Shown: one piece after another, positions 25,919 through 35,154 of the stretch
Numbering within the stretch: the stretch's first letter is position 1
Layout of the letters: each line of letters opens with the position of its first letter
Position numbers and translations under genes: made by a program
Assembly (NCBI GenBank): GCA_012837835.1
Contig: DUQK01000052.1
Coordinates: forward strand, 1 to 49,731
DNA length: 49,731 bases
Reading direction: 5' to 3'
From: Christensenellaceae bacterium
GTDB taxonomy: Bacteria; Bacillota; Clostridia; Christensenellales; Aristaeellaceae
Notes under the pieces: generated by a model
The model's database searches: none
Told to the model about the DNA's origin: nothing
The model's input: only the letters and a program-made list of their open reading frames with translations

Positions 25919-27976
25919 ATGAGGAGCTTCAGTCGCTTCATACTAAAGCATAGGAAACTTGTAATCGGGTTAACCGCTGTGCTTTGTATAATAAGTTTTT
26001 TCGGTATGCTAACGGTAGATGTCGACTATGACATGGCAAACTACCTACCCGATGATTCCCCCACAAAAAAGGCTCTTGATGTAATAGGAACGGATACACC
26101 AAATTTAAGGTTTTATGTGCCCGATGTGCCGCTTAACGAAGCCGTATTCGTAAAGGAAAAGATACTCGCCTGTGAGCACATATTAGGCTGCCTTTGGCTA
26201 GATGATACATATCCCCTGCAGGGTATTCCACTTGAAACGGTACCTAGCGATACTCTTGTGCATTGGTATGCAGATGGCGGAGCTCTTTACCAAGTTACGG
26301 TTGACCCTTCCTATTATGCGAAAGCCTTTAACAACTTAAAGGAGTTATACCCGGACAGTATAGCTGCCGGCAATGCGGCAAACCAAGCGAGGATAATAAG
26401 CGTTTCCATGCAGGAAATCGCCCGTATTATACCCTATATTTTGCCAATAGTAATTATTATACTTATATTTGCAACCAGCAACTACTTTGAGCCGTTGCTA
26501 TTCCTTCTGGCTATTGGTGTTGCCATACTGCTTAACGAAGGCAGCAACTACTTTTTGGGTAAGGTTTCGTTTGTTACAAGGGCAAGCAGCGCAGTACTTC
26601 AGCTTGCAGTATCTATAGACTATGCTGTATTCTTGCTGCACCGCTTCGCAGAGTATAGAGAAAAGGGCTACGACAATGAAAAAGCCATGGAAGAAGCCAT
26701 GGTGCAGTCCGCCTCGTCCATAGCCTCAAGCGCTATGACCACTGTATTTGGTTTCCTTGCGCTTATGCTAATGGAATTCAAAATAGGCAAGGATATGGGC
26801 GGCGTGCTTGCAAAAGGAGTATTATTAAGCTATCTATCTGTAATGATACTATTGCCCGCAGTGGCAATATCCTATACAAATTTGATAGATAAAACCACCC
26901 ACAAACCTTTCATGCCCTCATTCACTAAGTTTTCAAAATGGGTGATTAAAAGGGCTGCGCCGCTTGCTATAATATTATTAATTCTTATACCTCCTGCATT
27001 TTTGGGGCAGCAGAACAATACATTCATATATGGGTCCGGCGGTATGCATGCCCCTGATTCCGAGGTAAAACAACAAGCAAATCAGCTTGATGAAATGTTC
27101 GGGCAGAGCCAACAGATGCTGCTGCTAGTAAATCAGGGCGATATGGCAAAGGTAAACGCCCTATCAAATGAGCTAAAAGATGTAGACTATATAAGCACAG
27201 TTATATCCTACCCAAATGCAGTAGGACTTACTATGCCGCCTGAAATTGTACCTAAAGACCTGCTTACGAATTTAAGGCTTGACGGATATGATAGGATTAT
27301 ACTCGCAGCAAACACAAACGAAGAAAGTTCTGAAGCTTTTAAGGTAGTTGAACAGGTACGGGAGATTACAGAAAAACACTACGGCGAAGATTACCTGCTT
27401 GTAGGCGAAAATGTAGCCAATTTAGATATGAAGGATTCCATAACCTCCGACAGTATGAAAGTACTGTTGGGAGGACTGCTTGCAATAGGCGTAGTGCTGC
27501 TTATTAACTTCAGAAGCCTATCACTACCACTTATTCTACTTACAGTAATAGAGGGCGCAGTGTGGATAAACCTATCACTCCCCTATTTTACAGGGCAGGA
27601 TTTAAACTACATAGGCTACCAGATTGTTTCCAGCGTGCAGCTTGGCGCAACTGTAGACTATGGCATACTGCTAACCCAACGCTACCTTGAAGCAAGGCGC
27701 ACTATGAACAAACGCGATGCGGCTGTATTCGCCCTTAGCGTAAGCACAGGGTCTATACTGCCCCCGACACTTATACTTACAAGCGCGGGGCTGCTGCTTG
27801 GAGTAGTATCATCAAACGGAATAATAAGCCAAATGGGAACCATACTCGGCATAGGTACTGCCCTATCGGCATTTATGGTGCTTATACTATTGCCGCATTT
27901 GCTTGTTATGTTCGATAAACTAATACAGAAGACCACCTATGAAGGTAAGGAGTTTTTAACAGATGAAAAAGCATAA
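25919..27976 (+). CDS. MMPL/RND-superfamily transporter
   Basis: 685 residues with the two-fold repeat of this superfamily: one N-terminal helix, an extracytoplasmic loop, five or six helices (residues ~165-345), a second loop and a second helix set (~510-675). QLAVSIDYAVFLLHRFAEY and QLGATVDYGILLTQRYLEA are the paired helix-4 motifs whose Asp residues relay protons. It probably exports lipids, peptides or other amphipathic compounds. The length matches the short Gram-positive MMPL type. The stop overlaps the next gene by 14 bases, so the two proteins probably work together. Confidence 0.9.
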   Translation: MRSFSRFILKHRKLVIGLTAVLCIISFFGMLTVDVDYDMANYLPDDSPTKKALDVIGTDTPNLRFYVPDVPLNEAVFVKEKILACEHILGCLWLDDTYPLQGIPLETVPSDTLVHWYADGGALYQVTVDPSYYAKAFNNLKELYPDSIAAGNAANQARIISVSMQEIARIIPYILPIVIIILIFATSNYFEPLLFLLAIGVAILLNEGSNYFLGKVSFVTRASSAVLQLAVSIDYAVFLLHRFAEYREKGYDNEKAMEEAMVQSASSIASSAMTTVFGFLALMLMEFKIGKDMGGVLAKGVLLSYLSVMILLPAVAISYTNLIDKTTHKPFMPSFTKFSKWVIKRAAPLAIILLILIPPAFLGQQNNTFIYGSGGMHAPDSEVKQQANQLDEMFGQSQQMLLLVNQGDMAKVNALSNELKDVDYISTVISYPNAVGLTMPPEIVPKDLLTNLRLDGYDRIILAANTNEESSEAFKVVEQVREITEKHYGEDYLLVGENVANLDMKDSITSDSMKVLLGGLLAIGVVLLINFRSLSLPLILLTVIEGAVWINLSLPYFTGQDLNYIGYQIVSSVQLGATVDYGILLTQRYLEARRTMNKRDAAVFALSVSTGSILPPTLILTSAGLLLGVVSSNGIISQMGTILGIGTALSAFMVLILLPHLLVMFDKLIQKTTYEGKEFLTDEKA

Positions 27977-28871
27977 AATATTACTGCTGCTTGTACTGAT
28001 ATTTTCATTCGCTGTATCTTTTGCGCTTGGAGAAGTTAAAAAAACTGAGATAGTGTACGCTAATTTAGATAATTACGGTAAACCGCTCGGTTTATATGTA
28101 ATAAATAATTTTGAAAGCGATACTGACGCAAGCGTTGTGGATTATGGTGTATATGACGCAGTATTTCCCTTAAGCAAAGTTGACGGCATAAGCTATAAGG
28201 ACGATGAAATAAGCTTTGACATGCCAAAGGGCAGGTATCAATATCAGGGTAACCTAGTTGATAGAGATCTACCTTGGAATATAGCTGTAAGCTATAAATT
28301 AAATGATATTGAAATTAAAACTGAGGAGCTTTCAGGCGCTGAAGGTAAACTTGAAATCGCCATAGCTATTACACCTAAAGTAACTGAATTTACAGATAAT
28401 TTAACTCTTCAAATAAGCGTATCGTTGCCTTCAGACAAGGCGTTTAACATAGTTTCTGAAGGCGCAACTATAGCAGTAGCCGGCACTAACCACACACTCG
28501 CCTTTGTAGTACTCCCCACTATGGGCGCCGAATTTACAATAACCGCAAATGTAGAGGATTTCCACATGCCTGGTATGCAGTTTGCAGGTATAAACATGGG
28601 TATGAGCAATGAAATGTACACGGAATATATAAAAAAATTAGTTGCAGACCTACCTATAGCAGACATGGTTGAAAACATGGCAGCAAATATGTTCCCAAAG
28701 CAGGTGGCGTCAAAATCCTTTGTGGATGAAAGAAACGGCAAGATTGAATCCCTACAATTCGTATTTTTAAGCGAGGGAATACAAGCAAAGCCCGTGCCCA
28801 TCAAGGAGATGCCCAAGGAAAAGACAGACGAAGGTTTTATGGATAGGCTCCTAGGTTTATTTAGCAAATAA
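27963..28871 (+). CDS. Exported protein coupled to the MMPL transporter, family unknown to me
   Basis: 302 residues. A Sec signal peptide (KKHKILLLLVLIFSFAVSFA) is followed by a soluble, beta-rich-looking domain. TEIVYANLDNYGKPLGLYVI resembles exported partners I associate with Gram-positive MMPL proteins, but I cannot name a family. There is no lipobox and no C-terminal anchor. The 14-base overlap with the transporter gene makes a functional pairing likely, for instance as an extracytoplasmic accessory or substrate chaperone (inference). Confidence 0.75.
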   Translation: MKKHKILLLLVLIFSFAVSFALGEVKKTEIVYANLDNYGKPLGLYVINNFESDTDASVVDYGVYDAVFPLSKVDGISYKDDEISFDMPKGRYQYQGNLVDRDLPWNIAVSYKLNDIEIKTEELSGAEGKLEIAIAITPKVTEFTDNLTLQISVSLPSDKAFNIVSEGATIAVAGTNHTLAFVVLPTMGAEFTITANVEDFHMPGMQFAGINMGMSNEMYTEYIKKLVADLPIADMVENMAANMFPKQVASKSFVDERNGKIESLQFVFLSEGIQAKPVPIKEMPKEKTDEGFMDRLLGLFSK

Positions 28872-28892
28872 AAGCCCCGTGGGAGGTATAAT

Positions 28893-29474
28893 TTGCTTAG
28901 AAAATCAAAGGTAGATGAATTTGAAAGCTTTATCGCTCCATATGAGAGAGGTATCTATTTCACCTGCCTTAGGATACTAGGTCATGTGCAGGACGCAGAG
29001 GACTGCGCCCAGGATTGCATATTAAAAGCATACAGAAGCTTTGACAGCTTCAGGGGCGATAGCGAACCTTCAACATGGCTTTACAGGATAGCATACAACT
29101 GCTGTATAGACCATATAAAAAAACGTAGGGGCGTAATATCCCTTGATGCACTCATAGACGATGGAGTGGATTTTGAGGACGACAACGATGATATATCCCC
29201 CTATTTAAGCTTAGAAGAGAGCGAACGCAAACGCCTGCTTATTGAAGCGCTATCGGAATTACCTTATATATTCAGGTTTCCGGTAGTGCTTTGTGATTTA
29301 AGAGGGATAGATTATGATAAGGCAGCGCAAATAATGGATATACCTCTTGGCACGCTTAAAAGCAGGCTTAACAGGGCTAGAAAGAAGCTTAAAAATATTT
29401 TAATTAAAAACCGGGAACTTTTTCTATCTTCCGACAGTCTAATTGATGAAGGGAGGGAAATAAATGAACTGTAA
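28893..29474 (+). CDS. ECF sigma factor (RpoE/SigW type)
   Basis: 193 residues from a TTG start with GGGAGGTATAAT upstream. Region 2 is clear (FTCLRILGHVQDAEDCAQDC, STWLYRIAYNCCIDHIKKR), and region 4 carries YDKAAQIMDIPLGTLKSRLN, the helix-turn-helix that reads the -35 element. The stop lies 11 bases inside the next gene, whose product has an anti-sigma zinc motif, the usual pairing. It probably controls its own operon and thereby the MMPL transporter. Confidence 0.92.
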   Translation: MLRKSKVDEFESFIAPYERGIYFTCLRILGHVQDAEDCAQDCILKAYRSFDSFRGDSEPSTWLYRIAYNCCIDHIKKRRGVISLDALIDDGVDFEDDNDDISPYLSLEESERKRLLIEALSELPYIFRFPVVLCDLRGIDYDKAAQIMDIPLGTLKSRLNRARKKLKNILIKNRELFLSSDSLIDEGREINEL

Positions 29475-30666
29475 AGATGCAAGAACCCTCCTTGAGGCGA
29501 AGGAAAGAACCCCTATGCAGGAAGAGCAGCTAAACGAACACCTTGAAAGCTGCGAAGATTGCAGGAGTTTTTCCATATACCGCCTTGACTGCCTTACATT
29601 AGACGATGAAACTCCATTGCCTGAGAGCTTTAAGTCTAACTGGAGGCAGAGCATCAAAGAGGAGGAAAAAATGAAAAAACCCGTATTAAGCCCCAAAGTC
29701 AAGCGTATACTTTCGCTTGCAGCAGTGTTTGTGTTGGTAATTGCAGGTACAATAATAACAAAGGATAGCACCACCCCAAGCAAGACCGACGATTATAATT
29801 ATAACGATTATGCAATGCCACCTACAGGCTTGGTATCAGGTTATGGCAATGCAGATTATGCTTTAGATGAATACGCTTTATACGAAGAAGCAGCTCCGCA
29901 AAGCGCTGAAAAGTCAGCCTCAATGGACGCGACCATGCGCTCGGCAAGAGATTTGGCTGGCGGTCAAACCGAGGTAAAATACCCCGCAAAGCTTATACGC
30001 ACGGTAGATATGTCTATATCTACCCGAGAATTTGATGAGGATTATCAAAAAATAATCGCCAGCCTTAAAAAGCTTGGCGGCTACGTGGAATCTTCAACTA
30101 TAAACAGCAAAACTTCATATAGGAGGCAGGCAGATTTATTTTTAAGAGTTCCGCAAGAAAAGCTTGACAAGTTCCTAGAAGATATTGGCGGACTTGGAAG
30201 GCAGCTTTCATTTAGTGAAAGCGCAGAAGATGTAAGCGAAAAATATGCAGATACTGAAACCCGCCTTGAAACCCAGCAGGAAAAGATGAAACGCCTGCAA
30301 CAGATGTTATCCAAAGCTACATCAATAGAGGAGCTGATAATTATTGAAAGCTCAATTGCAGATACGCAGTACCAGATAGATAGCCTCACAGGCTCCTTAA
30401 AGGGCATGGATAGCAGGGTAAACTACTCCCCCGTATATATATCACTAATAGAAGAGCGCCCGTCAGATATAGAACAGGTTAAGGAAGCCAGCCTTGGCGA
30501 AAGGATAACAAGCGCATTTTTAAACAGCATTGAAAGCATAAAGGATTTCCTCTCAGATTCACTTGTGTTTGTAGTAAGTATAGCACCAATAATTATAGCT
30601 TTACTTGTTGTTATTATAATAATACACAGAGCCATTAAAAAGAGGAGGAAAAAAAATGAAAAATAA
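29464..30666 (+). CDS. Transmembrane anti-sigma factor fused to a DUF4349 domain
   Basis: 400 residues. Residues 1-45 form a zinc anti-sigma (zf-HC2) domain with HLESCEDC. A membrane helix follows near 75-92 (RILSLAAVFVLVIAGTII), then a low-complexity Tyr/Asp-rich linker. The extracytoplasmic DUF4349 domain (~165-345) contains IRTVDMSISTREFDEDYQ, a coiled-coil-prone stretch around 270-310 and YSPVYISLIEE. A second helix near 365-388 precedes a basic tail. DUF4349 usually occurs in separate lipoproteins; here it would be the sensor part of an anti-sigma factor. Overlaps both neighbours. Confidence 0.88.
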   Translation: MNCKDARTLLEAKERTPMQEEQLNEHLESCEDCRSFSIYRLDCLTLDDETPLPESFKSNWRQSIKEEEKMKKPVLSPKVKRILSLAAVFVLVIAGTIITKDSTTPSKTDDYNYNDYAMPPTGLVSGYGNADYALDEYALYEEAAPQSAEKSASMDATMRSARDLAGGQTEVKYPAKLIRTVDMSISTREFDEDYQKIIASLKKLGGYVESSTINSKTSYRRQADLFLRVPQEKLDKFLEDIGGLGRQLSFSESAEDVSEKYADTETRLETQQEKMKRLQQMLSKATSIEELIIIESSIADTQYQIDSLTGSLKGMDSRVNYSPVYISLIEERPSDIEQVKEASLGERITSAFLNSIESIKDFLSDSLVFVVSIAPIIIALLVVIIIIHRAIKKRRKKNEK

Positions 30667-31372
30667 AGCTTTAGCCCTCCTTGCCGCAATACTCTTGATT
30701 ATTTCAGTATTGCCTGTATATGCAGATGTTGAAGGTCCACAGTTAATATCAACAGGCGAAGGCAAGGTATCCCTGCTTGCAGACACCGTTAGCTTTACCA
30801 TAGGCGTTAGAACTGAGGATATAAAAATAAAAGACGCCCAGAGCAACAATAAACAACAGATGATAAAGCTCATAAACGCCCTTAAAGAAAACGGCATAGC
30901 AAAGGAAGATATACTAACTAGGTACTATAATGTTGAAAGCCTTCTGGGGTATGAGCTATCAAGCGGCAATGAACCTAAATACCTTGTAAGCAATATGATT
31001 TATGTAGTTCTAAGGGATGTAAATAAACTGGACAGCGTACTTGACGCAGCGTTTGAAAACGGAGCAAACACACTTTGGGATATAAGCTTTTCCTCTAGTA
31101 AAGCCGAAGAAGCATACCAAAAGGCGCTCAAGTTGGCGGTAGAAAATGCCAAACAAAACGCAGAAGCACTTGCCGAAGCCGCAGGACAAAAGCTTGGGGA
31201 TATAATAGAGATAGACCAATCCGGCTACAGCCCCGCTACATTTGACATATACAACAATATGGATATGGTAGCGGAATCCTCAAGGGATAGCAGCCTTATT
31301 ACAGGAGATGTATCTGTAAGCGCAAGCGTTACTATAAAGTATTCACTTAAAAAAGGACCTATTTTCCCTTAG
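30656..31372 (+). CDS. Exported SIMPL-domain (DUF541) protein
   Basis: 238 residues with a signal peptide (residues 1-23, ending near VYADVEG). The SIMPL domain is seen in STGEGKVSLLADTVSFTIGV, the Gln/Asn-rich helix and RYYNVES. SIMPL proteins occur in envelopes and are linked to stress protection in some bacteria, without a settled function. The 11-base overlap with the anti-sigma gene makes it the last member of the ECF module. A promoter directly after its stop starts a new unit. Confidence 0.85.
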   Translation: MKNKALALLAAILLIISVLPVYADVEGPQLISTGEGKVSLLADTVSFTIGVRTEDIKIKDAQSNNKQQMIKLINALKENGIAKEDILTRYYNVESLLGYELSSGNEPKYLVSNMIYVVLRDVNKLDSVLDAAFENGANTLWDISFSSSKAEEAYQKALKLAVENAKQNAEALAEAAGQKLGDIIEIDQSGYSPATFDIYNNMDMVAESSRDSSLITGDVSVSASVTIKYSLKKGPIFP

Positions 31373-31375
31373 TTT

Positions 31376-31403
31376 TTGACAGTACAACAATTTAAAATAA
31401 TAT
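31376..31403 (+). promoter_or_regulatory. Promoter of the small secreted protein gene
   Basis: TTGACA (31376-31381) and TAATAT (31398-31403) with a 16-base spacer, starting four bases after the SIMPL stop codon. GGAAAGGAG lies before the ATG at 31457. Confidence 0.5.
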
Positions 31404-31456
31404 ACCTATTGCTTAACATGCTTTAAACCTAAACTCTAGCACGGAAAGGAGCAAAT

Positions 31457-31843
31457 ATGAAAAAACGCCATATTATAATCGCTCTACTGTTTCTAAGCCT
31501 TATATACGGCGTTGCCCTATCCGCCACAAATAAGCTTGAGATAAGCAGCGAGCAGAAGCTGAATGTACAGTTCAAAGCGTTTAGACATTACCTAGACAAT
31601 CTACCCGCGGAGCAAAGGCAGGCTTGGCTTGAAGAATTGCAGTATATAATATCTGAAGCCTCACACAACCCGCAGGAAACAGCTGATACATCTAGCGAAA
31701 CAATGGTATGGATACCAAAGTCCGGCAAAAAGTATCACAGCACATCCTCATGTTCCAACATGAAAAACCCTTCATGCGTAACATTATCCGAAGCTAAAAG
31801 CAGAGGATTTACACCTTGCAAGAAGTGCAGCCCACCTAAGTAA
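31457..31843 (+). CDS. Small secreted protein with C-terminal Cys motif
   Basis: 128 residues: an N-terminal signal sequence or anchor (IIIALLFLSLIYGVALSA), a short helical middle part, and a C-terminal module with YHSTSSCSNMKNPSC followed by RGFTPCKKC. The same kind of module, with a conserved YHxxxxC and CxxC, occurs at the ends of secreted nucleases and other exported Firmicutes proteins and probably binds a metal. Function unknown. It has its own promoter and ends at a strong bidirectional terminator. Confidence 0.8.
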   Translation: MKKRHIIIALLFLSLIYGVALSATNKLEISSEQKLNVQFKAFRHYLDNLPAEQRQAWLEELQYIISEASHNPQETADTSSETMVWIPKSGKKYHSTSSCSNMKNPSCVTLSEAKSRGFTPCKKCSPPK

Positions 31844-31876
31844 ATAATATATGCTCTATAAAGTAAACCATAAAAC

Positions 31877-31906
31877 TAACCCCCGATTGCATATAGTCGG
31901 GGGTTA
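31877..31906. terminator. Bidirectional intrinsic terminator
   Basis: A perfect 10-bp stem TAACCCCCGA/TCGGGGGTTA with a 10-base loop lies between two convergent genes. It serves both the secreted protein gene and the thioesterase gene, although the U-runs are short. Confidence 0.8.
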
Positions 31907-31910
31907 AATT

Positions 31911-32672
31911 CTACTTAGCCGCAAGCGGATGAATATTTGGCTTATCAGAAGTGAAGAAACCTGCGCTTACATCAATATGTGATAGTCCATCTCTCATGCA
32001 CCTAAGAGAAACCTTGGTATCGCTAACTCTAAGGCTGAATATTATATCCTCTAAACCTCGTATCTCCCTATTGTAGTTTACTACAAGGCTGTTTAGAGGG
32101 TTATTACGCAGCCTGTCTTCTCCAAGCAAATCAGAGAGCCACATGGCGCATTTTGTGTTGTTTACATGGCCGTTTAAATCAAGGTCTGAATATTTGGGGC
32201 TATATGTTGTAAGCCTTTCATCAGCGTCTACTATTTCTGCGCTTGAGGGAAAGCCCATAGGCTTTTCAAGCTCAGTATTTTGCGGCATGGCATTTTCAAG
32301 CCACTCAAGCCTTGTCATAGAAAGCGTTTTTATATCCATAACAGTCCAGAAGCTTGAGGCGTTTATAAGCCTATCGCCATTTTCATCGTCTATATAGAAA
32401 AACCTAGGAAATATTCCCCTCCTAACTTTAGTTGGGAAAGTACTTACAGTAATCTTTTCAATATATAAAGGGTAACGCAGTATTTGAAGCTCTGTGCGCG
32501 TTAGCACCCATACTGCACCCGATTTAAGCACCGCTCCCCTTCCGCAGCCAAGCCGCTCAGAGTGTTCCCCTGCTATTTCCTGAAATAAAATAAGCATATT
32601 ATCAGGGCTGAACCTGCCGAATCTATCGCACTGTCCCGCCCTTACAATCATCTCTTTAGTCAGAATATCCAT
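31911..32672 (-). CDS. Acyl-ACP thioesterase (FatA/FatB-like double hotdog)
   Basis: 253 residues, typical for bacterial members. The N-terminal hotdog includes CDRFGRFSPDNMLILFQEI and AVWVLTRTELQI. The second has the catalytic region YSDLDLNGHVNNTKCAMWL, with the Asn/His used to hydrolyse acyl-ACP. It releases free fatty acids from fatty-acid synthesis, and the acyl-CoA synthetase divergently encoded at 32820 could reactivate them. AAAGGAGGTTATAAT precedes the ATG. Chain-length preference is not readable. Confidence 0.9.
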   Translation of the reverse strand: MDILTKEMIVRAGQCDRFGRFSPDNMLILFQEIAGEHSERLGCGRGAVLKSGAVWVLTRTELQILRYPLYIEKITVSTFPTKVRRGIFPRFFYIDDENGDRLINASSFWTVMDIKTLSMTRLEWLENAMPQNTELEKPMGFPSSAEIVDADERLTTYSPKYSDLDLNGHVNNTKCAMWLSDLLGEDRLRNNPLNSLVVNYNREIRGLEDIIFSLRVSDTKVSLRCMRDGLSHIDVSAGFFTSDKPNIHPLAAK

Positions 32673-32789
32673 ATTATAACCTCCTTTGTTTATTATAACA
32701 TAAAGTTAAATAATATTTCCAAAAATAATGAAACAAGCTCAAAAAATCATAGTTAATACAATCCAAAGTAATGTTTTTAGCGTTTTTAA

Positions 32790-32798
32790 TGTTATAAT
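32790..32798 (+). promoter_or_regulatory. Extended -10 promoter of the acyl-CoA synthetase gene
   Basis: TGTTATAAT is a consensus TGn plus TATAAT, 21 bases before the ATG and just before ATAGGAGGTAGATT. No good -35 is visible at 16-18 bases, which an extended -10 can tolerate. Confidence 0.5.
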
Positions 32799-32819
32799 GT
32801 CGCTTATAGGAGGTAGATT

Positions 32820-34454
32820 ATGCCGATTACTGACATGTTGACTAGAAACGCGAGGGATTTCGCGAGTGAAACCGCGCTTGTCGAAATAAACCTCGACCTA
32901 CAGGACAAACACCATGTAATATGGAGCGAGTATGAGCTTATAGAAAATAATCCCGCAGGCGAATATAGACGGGAGATGTCCTGGCAGGTATTCAATGAAA
33001 AAGCGAACCGCTTTGCCCACCTGCTCTTAAAGCGTGGCATTAAAAGAGGTGATAAAGTAGCCATACTTATGATGAACTCCCTTGAATGGCTGCCCGTTTA
33101 TTTTGGCATACTCAAGGCGGGCGCAGTAGCTGTGCCGCTTAATTACCGTTATAGTGAAGAAGAGATACGTTATTGCCTTAACCTGTCTGATTCTTGTGCC
33201 CTTATATTTGGACCTGAATTTACAAGCAGGCTTGAAGATATATATCAAAATTTAGACCAGATACGCCTATTACTATTCTGCGGTGAGGATAGACCCTGCT
33301 TTGCGGAAAGCTATGACAGGCTTGTGGGCAACTGCCCATCCAGCGACCCAGATATACCCATAACAGATGATGACCTTGGCGCCATATATTTTTCATCCGG
33401 TACTACCGGTTTTCCAAAGGCTATACTGCACAAGCATAGAATGCTGACACAGGCAGCCGAAATGGAGCAAAAACACCATAAGCAGGAACATGATGATATA
33501 TTCCTTCTTATGCCGCCGCTATATCACACCGGCGCTAAAATGCACTGGTTCGGCAGCCTTATAAGCGGCTCCAAGGCGATAATACTGCGCGGCGTTAAGC
33601 CGGACTGGATACTGCGCACAATCTCAGAAGAAAAAGCAACCATAGTATGGCTGCTCGTGCCATGGGCACAGGACATACTCGACTATATCGAAAAAAACCC
33701 CGAAGAGGTTTCAGGCTATGAGTTCTCCCAGTGGAGGCTTATGCATATAGGCGCTCAGCCCGTGCCGCCCAGCCTTATTAAAAGATGGCAGGAGTATTTC
33801 CCAGGGCAACAATATGATACCAACTACGGACTAAGCGAAACAGGCGGTCCCGGCTGCGTACACCTTGGGATAGAGAACATACACAAGGTAGGCGCGATAG
33901 GCAAAGCTGGCTATCGCTGGAAAACCAAGATAGTTGACGATAATGGCGTTGAAGTTAAAAAAGGCGATATAGGCGAACTTGCTCTATTTGGTCCCGGAGT
34001 TATGATGGAATACTTCCGCAATAAAAAAGCCACTGAGGAAACGCTTAAGGACGGTTGGCTTCTAAGCGGCGATATGGCGCGGGAAGACGAGGACGGCTTT
34101 ATATACCTTGTAGACCGCAAGAAGGATGTTATTATTACCGGCGGCGAAAACCTATACCCGGTAGAAATAGAAGCCTTTTTGCGCAGGCACCCCGCAATTA
34201 GGGATGTAGCCGTAATAGGTTTGCCCGATGACAGGCTTGGCGAAATTGCCGCAGCTGTGGTATCCGTAAAACATGATATGTACCTTGATGAAATAGAGCT
34301 TGAAGAGTTTGCAAAAGGTCTCCCCCGCTACAAGCGCCCGCGCAGATATATATTTGATGAGGTGCCGCGCAATCCCACAGGCAAGATAGAAAAGCCCCTG
34401 CTCCGCAAACGCTATGGCGTACTTCGCCTTGTTGAAGAGCAAACAGAAAGATAA
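32820..34454 (+). CDS. Class I adenylate-forming enzyme, medium-chain acyl-CoA synthetase type
   Basis: 544 residues. IYFSSGTTGFPKAILHKHRM is the ATP-binding P-loop, YDTNYGLSETGGPG the adenylate-binding block, and GWLLSGDMAREDEDGFIYLV plus DRKKDVIITGGENLYPVEIE the hinge. The catalytic Lys is in NPTGKIEKPLLR. It activates a carboxylic acid with ATP and CoA. The neighbouring thioesterase suggests medium or long fatty acids, but other carboxylates are possible. It has no partner gene and ends before a strong terminator. Confidence 0.88.
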   Translation: MPITDMLTRNARDFASETALVEINLDLQDKHHVIWSEYELIENNPAGEYRREMSWQVFNEKANRFAHLLLKRGIKRGDKVAILMMNSLEWLPVYFGILKAGAVAVPLNYRYSEEEIRYCLNLSDSCALIFGPEFTSRLEDIYQNLDQIRLLLFCGEDRPCFAESYDRLVGNCPSSDPDIPITDDDLGAIYFSSGTTGFPKAILHKHRMLTQAAEMEQKHHKQEHDDIFLLMPPLYHTGAKMHWFGSLISGSKAIILRGVKPDWILRTISEEKATIVWLLVPWAQDILDYIEKNPEEVSGYEFSQWRLMHIGAQPVPPSLIKRWQEYFPGQQYDTNYGLSETGGPGCVHLGIENIHKVGAIGKAGYRWKTKIVDDNGVEVKKGDIGELALFGPGVMMEYFRNKKATEETLKDGWLLSGDMAREDEDGFIYLVDRKKDVIITGGENLYPVEIEAFLRRHPAIRDVAVIGLPDDRLGEIAAAVVSVKHDMYLDEIELEEFAKGLPRYKRPRRYIFDEVPRNPTGKIEKPLLRKRYGVLRLVEEQTER

Positions 34455-34498
34455 ACAGCTTATTAAACAAGTAATTAAGTTGTTTATTACAACAAATT

Positions 34499-34533
34499 AA
34501 AAGTGGCACTCAAAATCGGGTGTTGCTTTTTTT
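34499..34533 (+). terminator. Intrinsic terminator after the acyl-CoA synthetase gene
   Basis: A 13-bp stem containing several G-U pairs (AAAAGTGGCACTC with GGGTGTTGCTTTT), a six-base loop and a run of seven T. Confidence 0.75.
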
Positions 34534-34578
34534 ATGCGCAAGTGATACATTCCATTCATTGCATAATGGAGGGAAACA

Positions 34579-35154
34579 GTGAAGGACGAAAAGCCGGCAA
34601 AAGACAAGCTATACTCAACCATATTCTTTTCAACGCTAAAACTTAGCGCATTCACATTCGGCGGCGGCTATGTAATAGTACCCCTTATGAGAAAGCGCTT
34701 TGTTGAGGAACTAGGCTGGATTAACGAAGAAGAAATGCTAGATTCAATTAGCATAGCCCAAACTTCACCGGGACCCATAGCCGTAAACGGCTCGCTACTC
34801 GTAGGGTATAGGCTTGCCGGCTTTAAGGGCGCCGCAATTGCAACACTTGGCTCAATACTGCCGCCATTTTTTATAATAGCGCTTGTTTCATACTTTTACG
34901 ATTTGTTTAGGCAAAACACATATATCTCCGCTGCCATGCAGGGTATGCAGGCGGGTGTTGCGGCTGTTGTTTCATGTACAGTTGTGGATTTAGCATTTGG
35001 CGAAGGCAGGCGAGGAGGCGTACTATCAATATTTCTTATGGCAGCATCGTTTGTATGCGTATATTTTTTAAAATGGCATGTTTTGTTAATATTTCTAATA
35101 AGTGCTGTGATTTCCTTTATACATTCCCGCATTAACGGGAGCAAAAAACCATGA
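34579..35154 (+). CDS. Chromate transporter, short-chain CHR subunit 1
   Basis: 191 residues starting at GTG with GGAGGGAAACA upstream. FSTLKLSAFTFGGGYVIVPL and IAQTSPGPIAVNGSLLVGY are the conserved CHR-domain blocks, and there are about six helices. Short CHR proteins come in adjacent pairs that together make one transporter, exporting chromate or, in many anaerobes, probably another oxyanion. The next gene overlaps by four bases and is the second half. Confidence 0.9.
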   Translation: MKDEKPAKDKLYSTIFFSTLKLSAFTFGGGYVIVPLMRKRFVEELGWINEEEMLDSISIAQTSPGPIAVNGSLLVGYRLAGFKGAAIATLGSILPPFFIIALVSYFYDLFRQNTYISAAMQGMQAGVAAVVSCTVVDLAFGEGRRGGVLSIFLMAASFVCVYFLKWHVLLIFLISAVISFIHSRINGSKKP

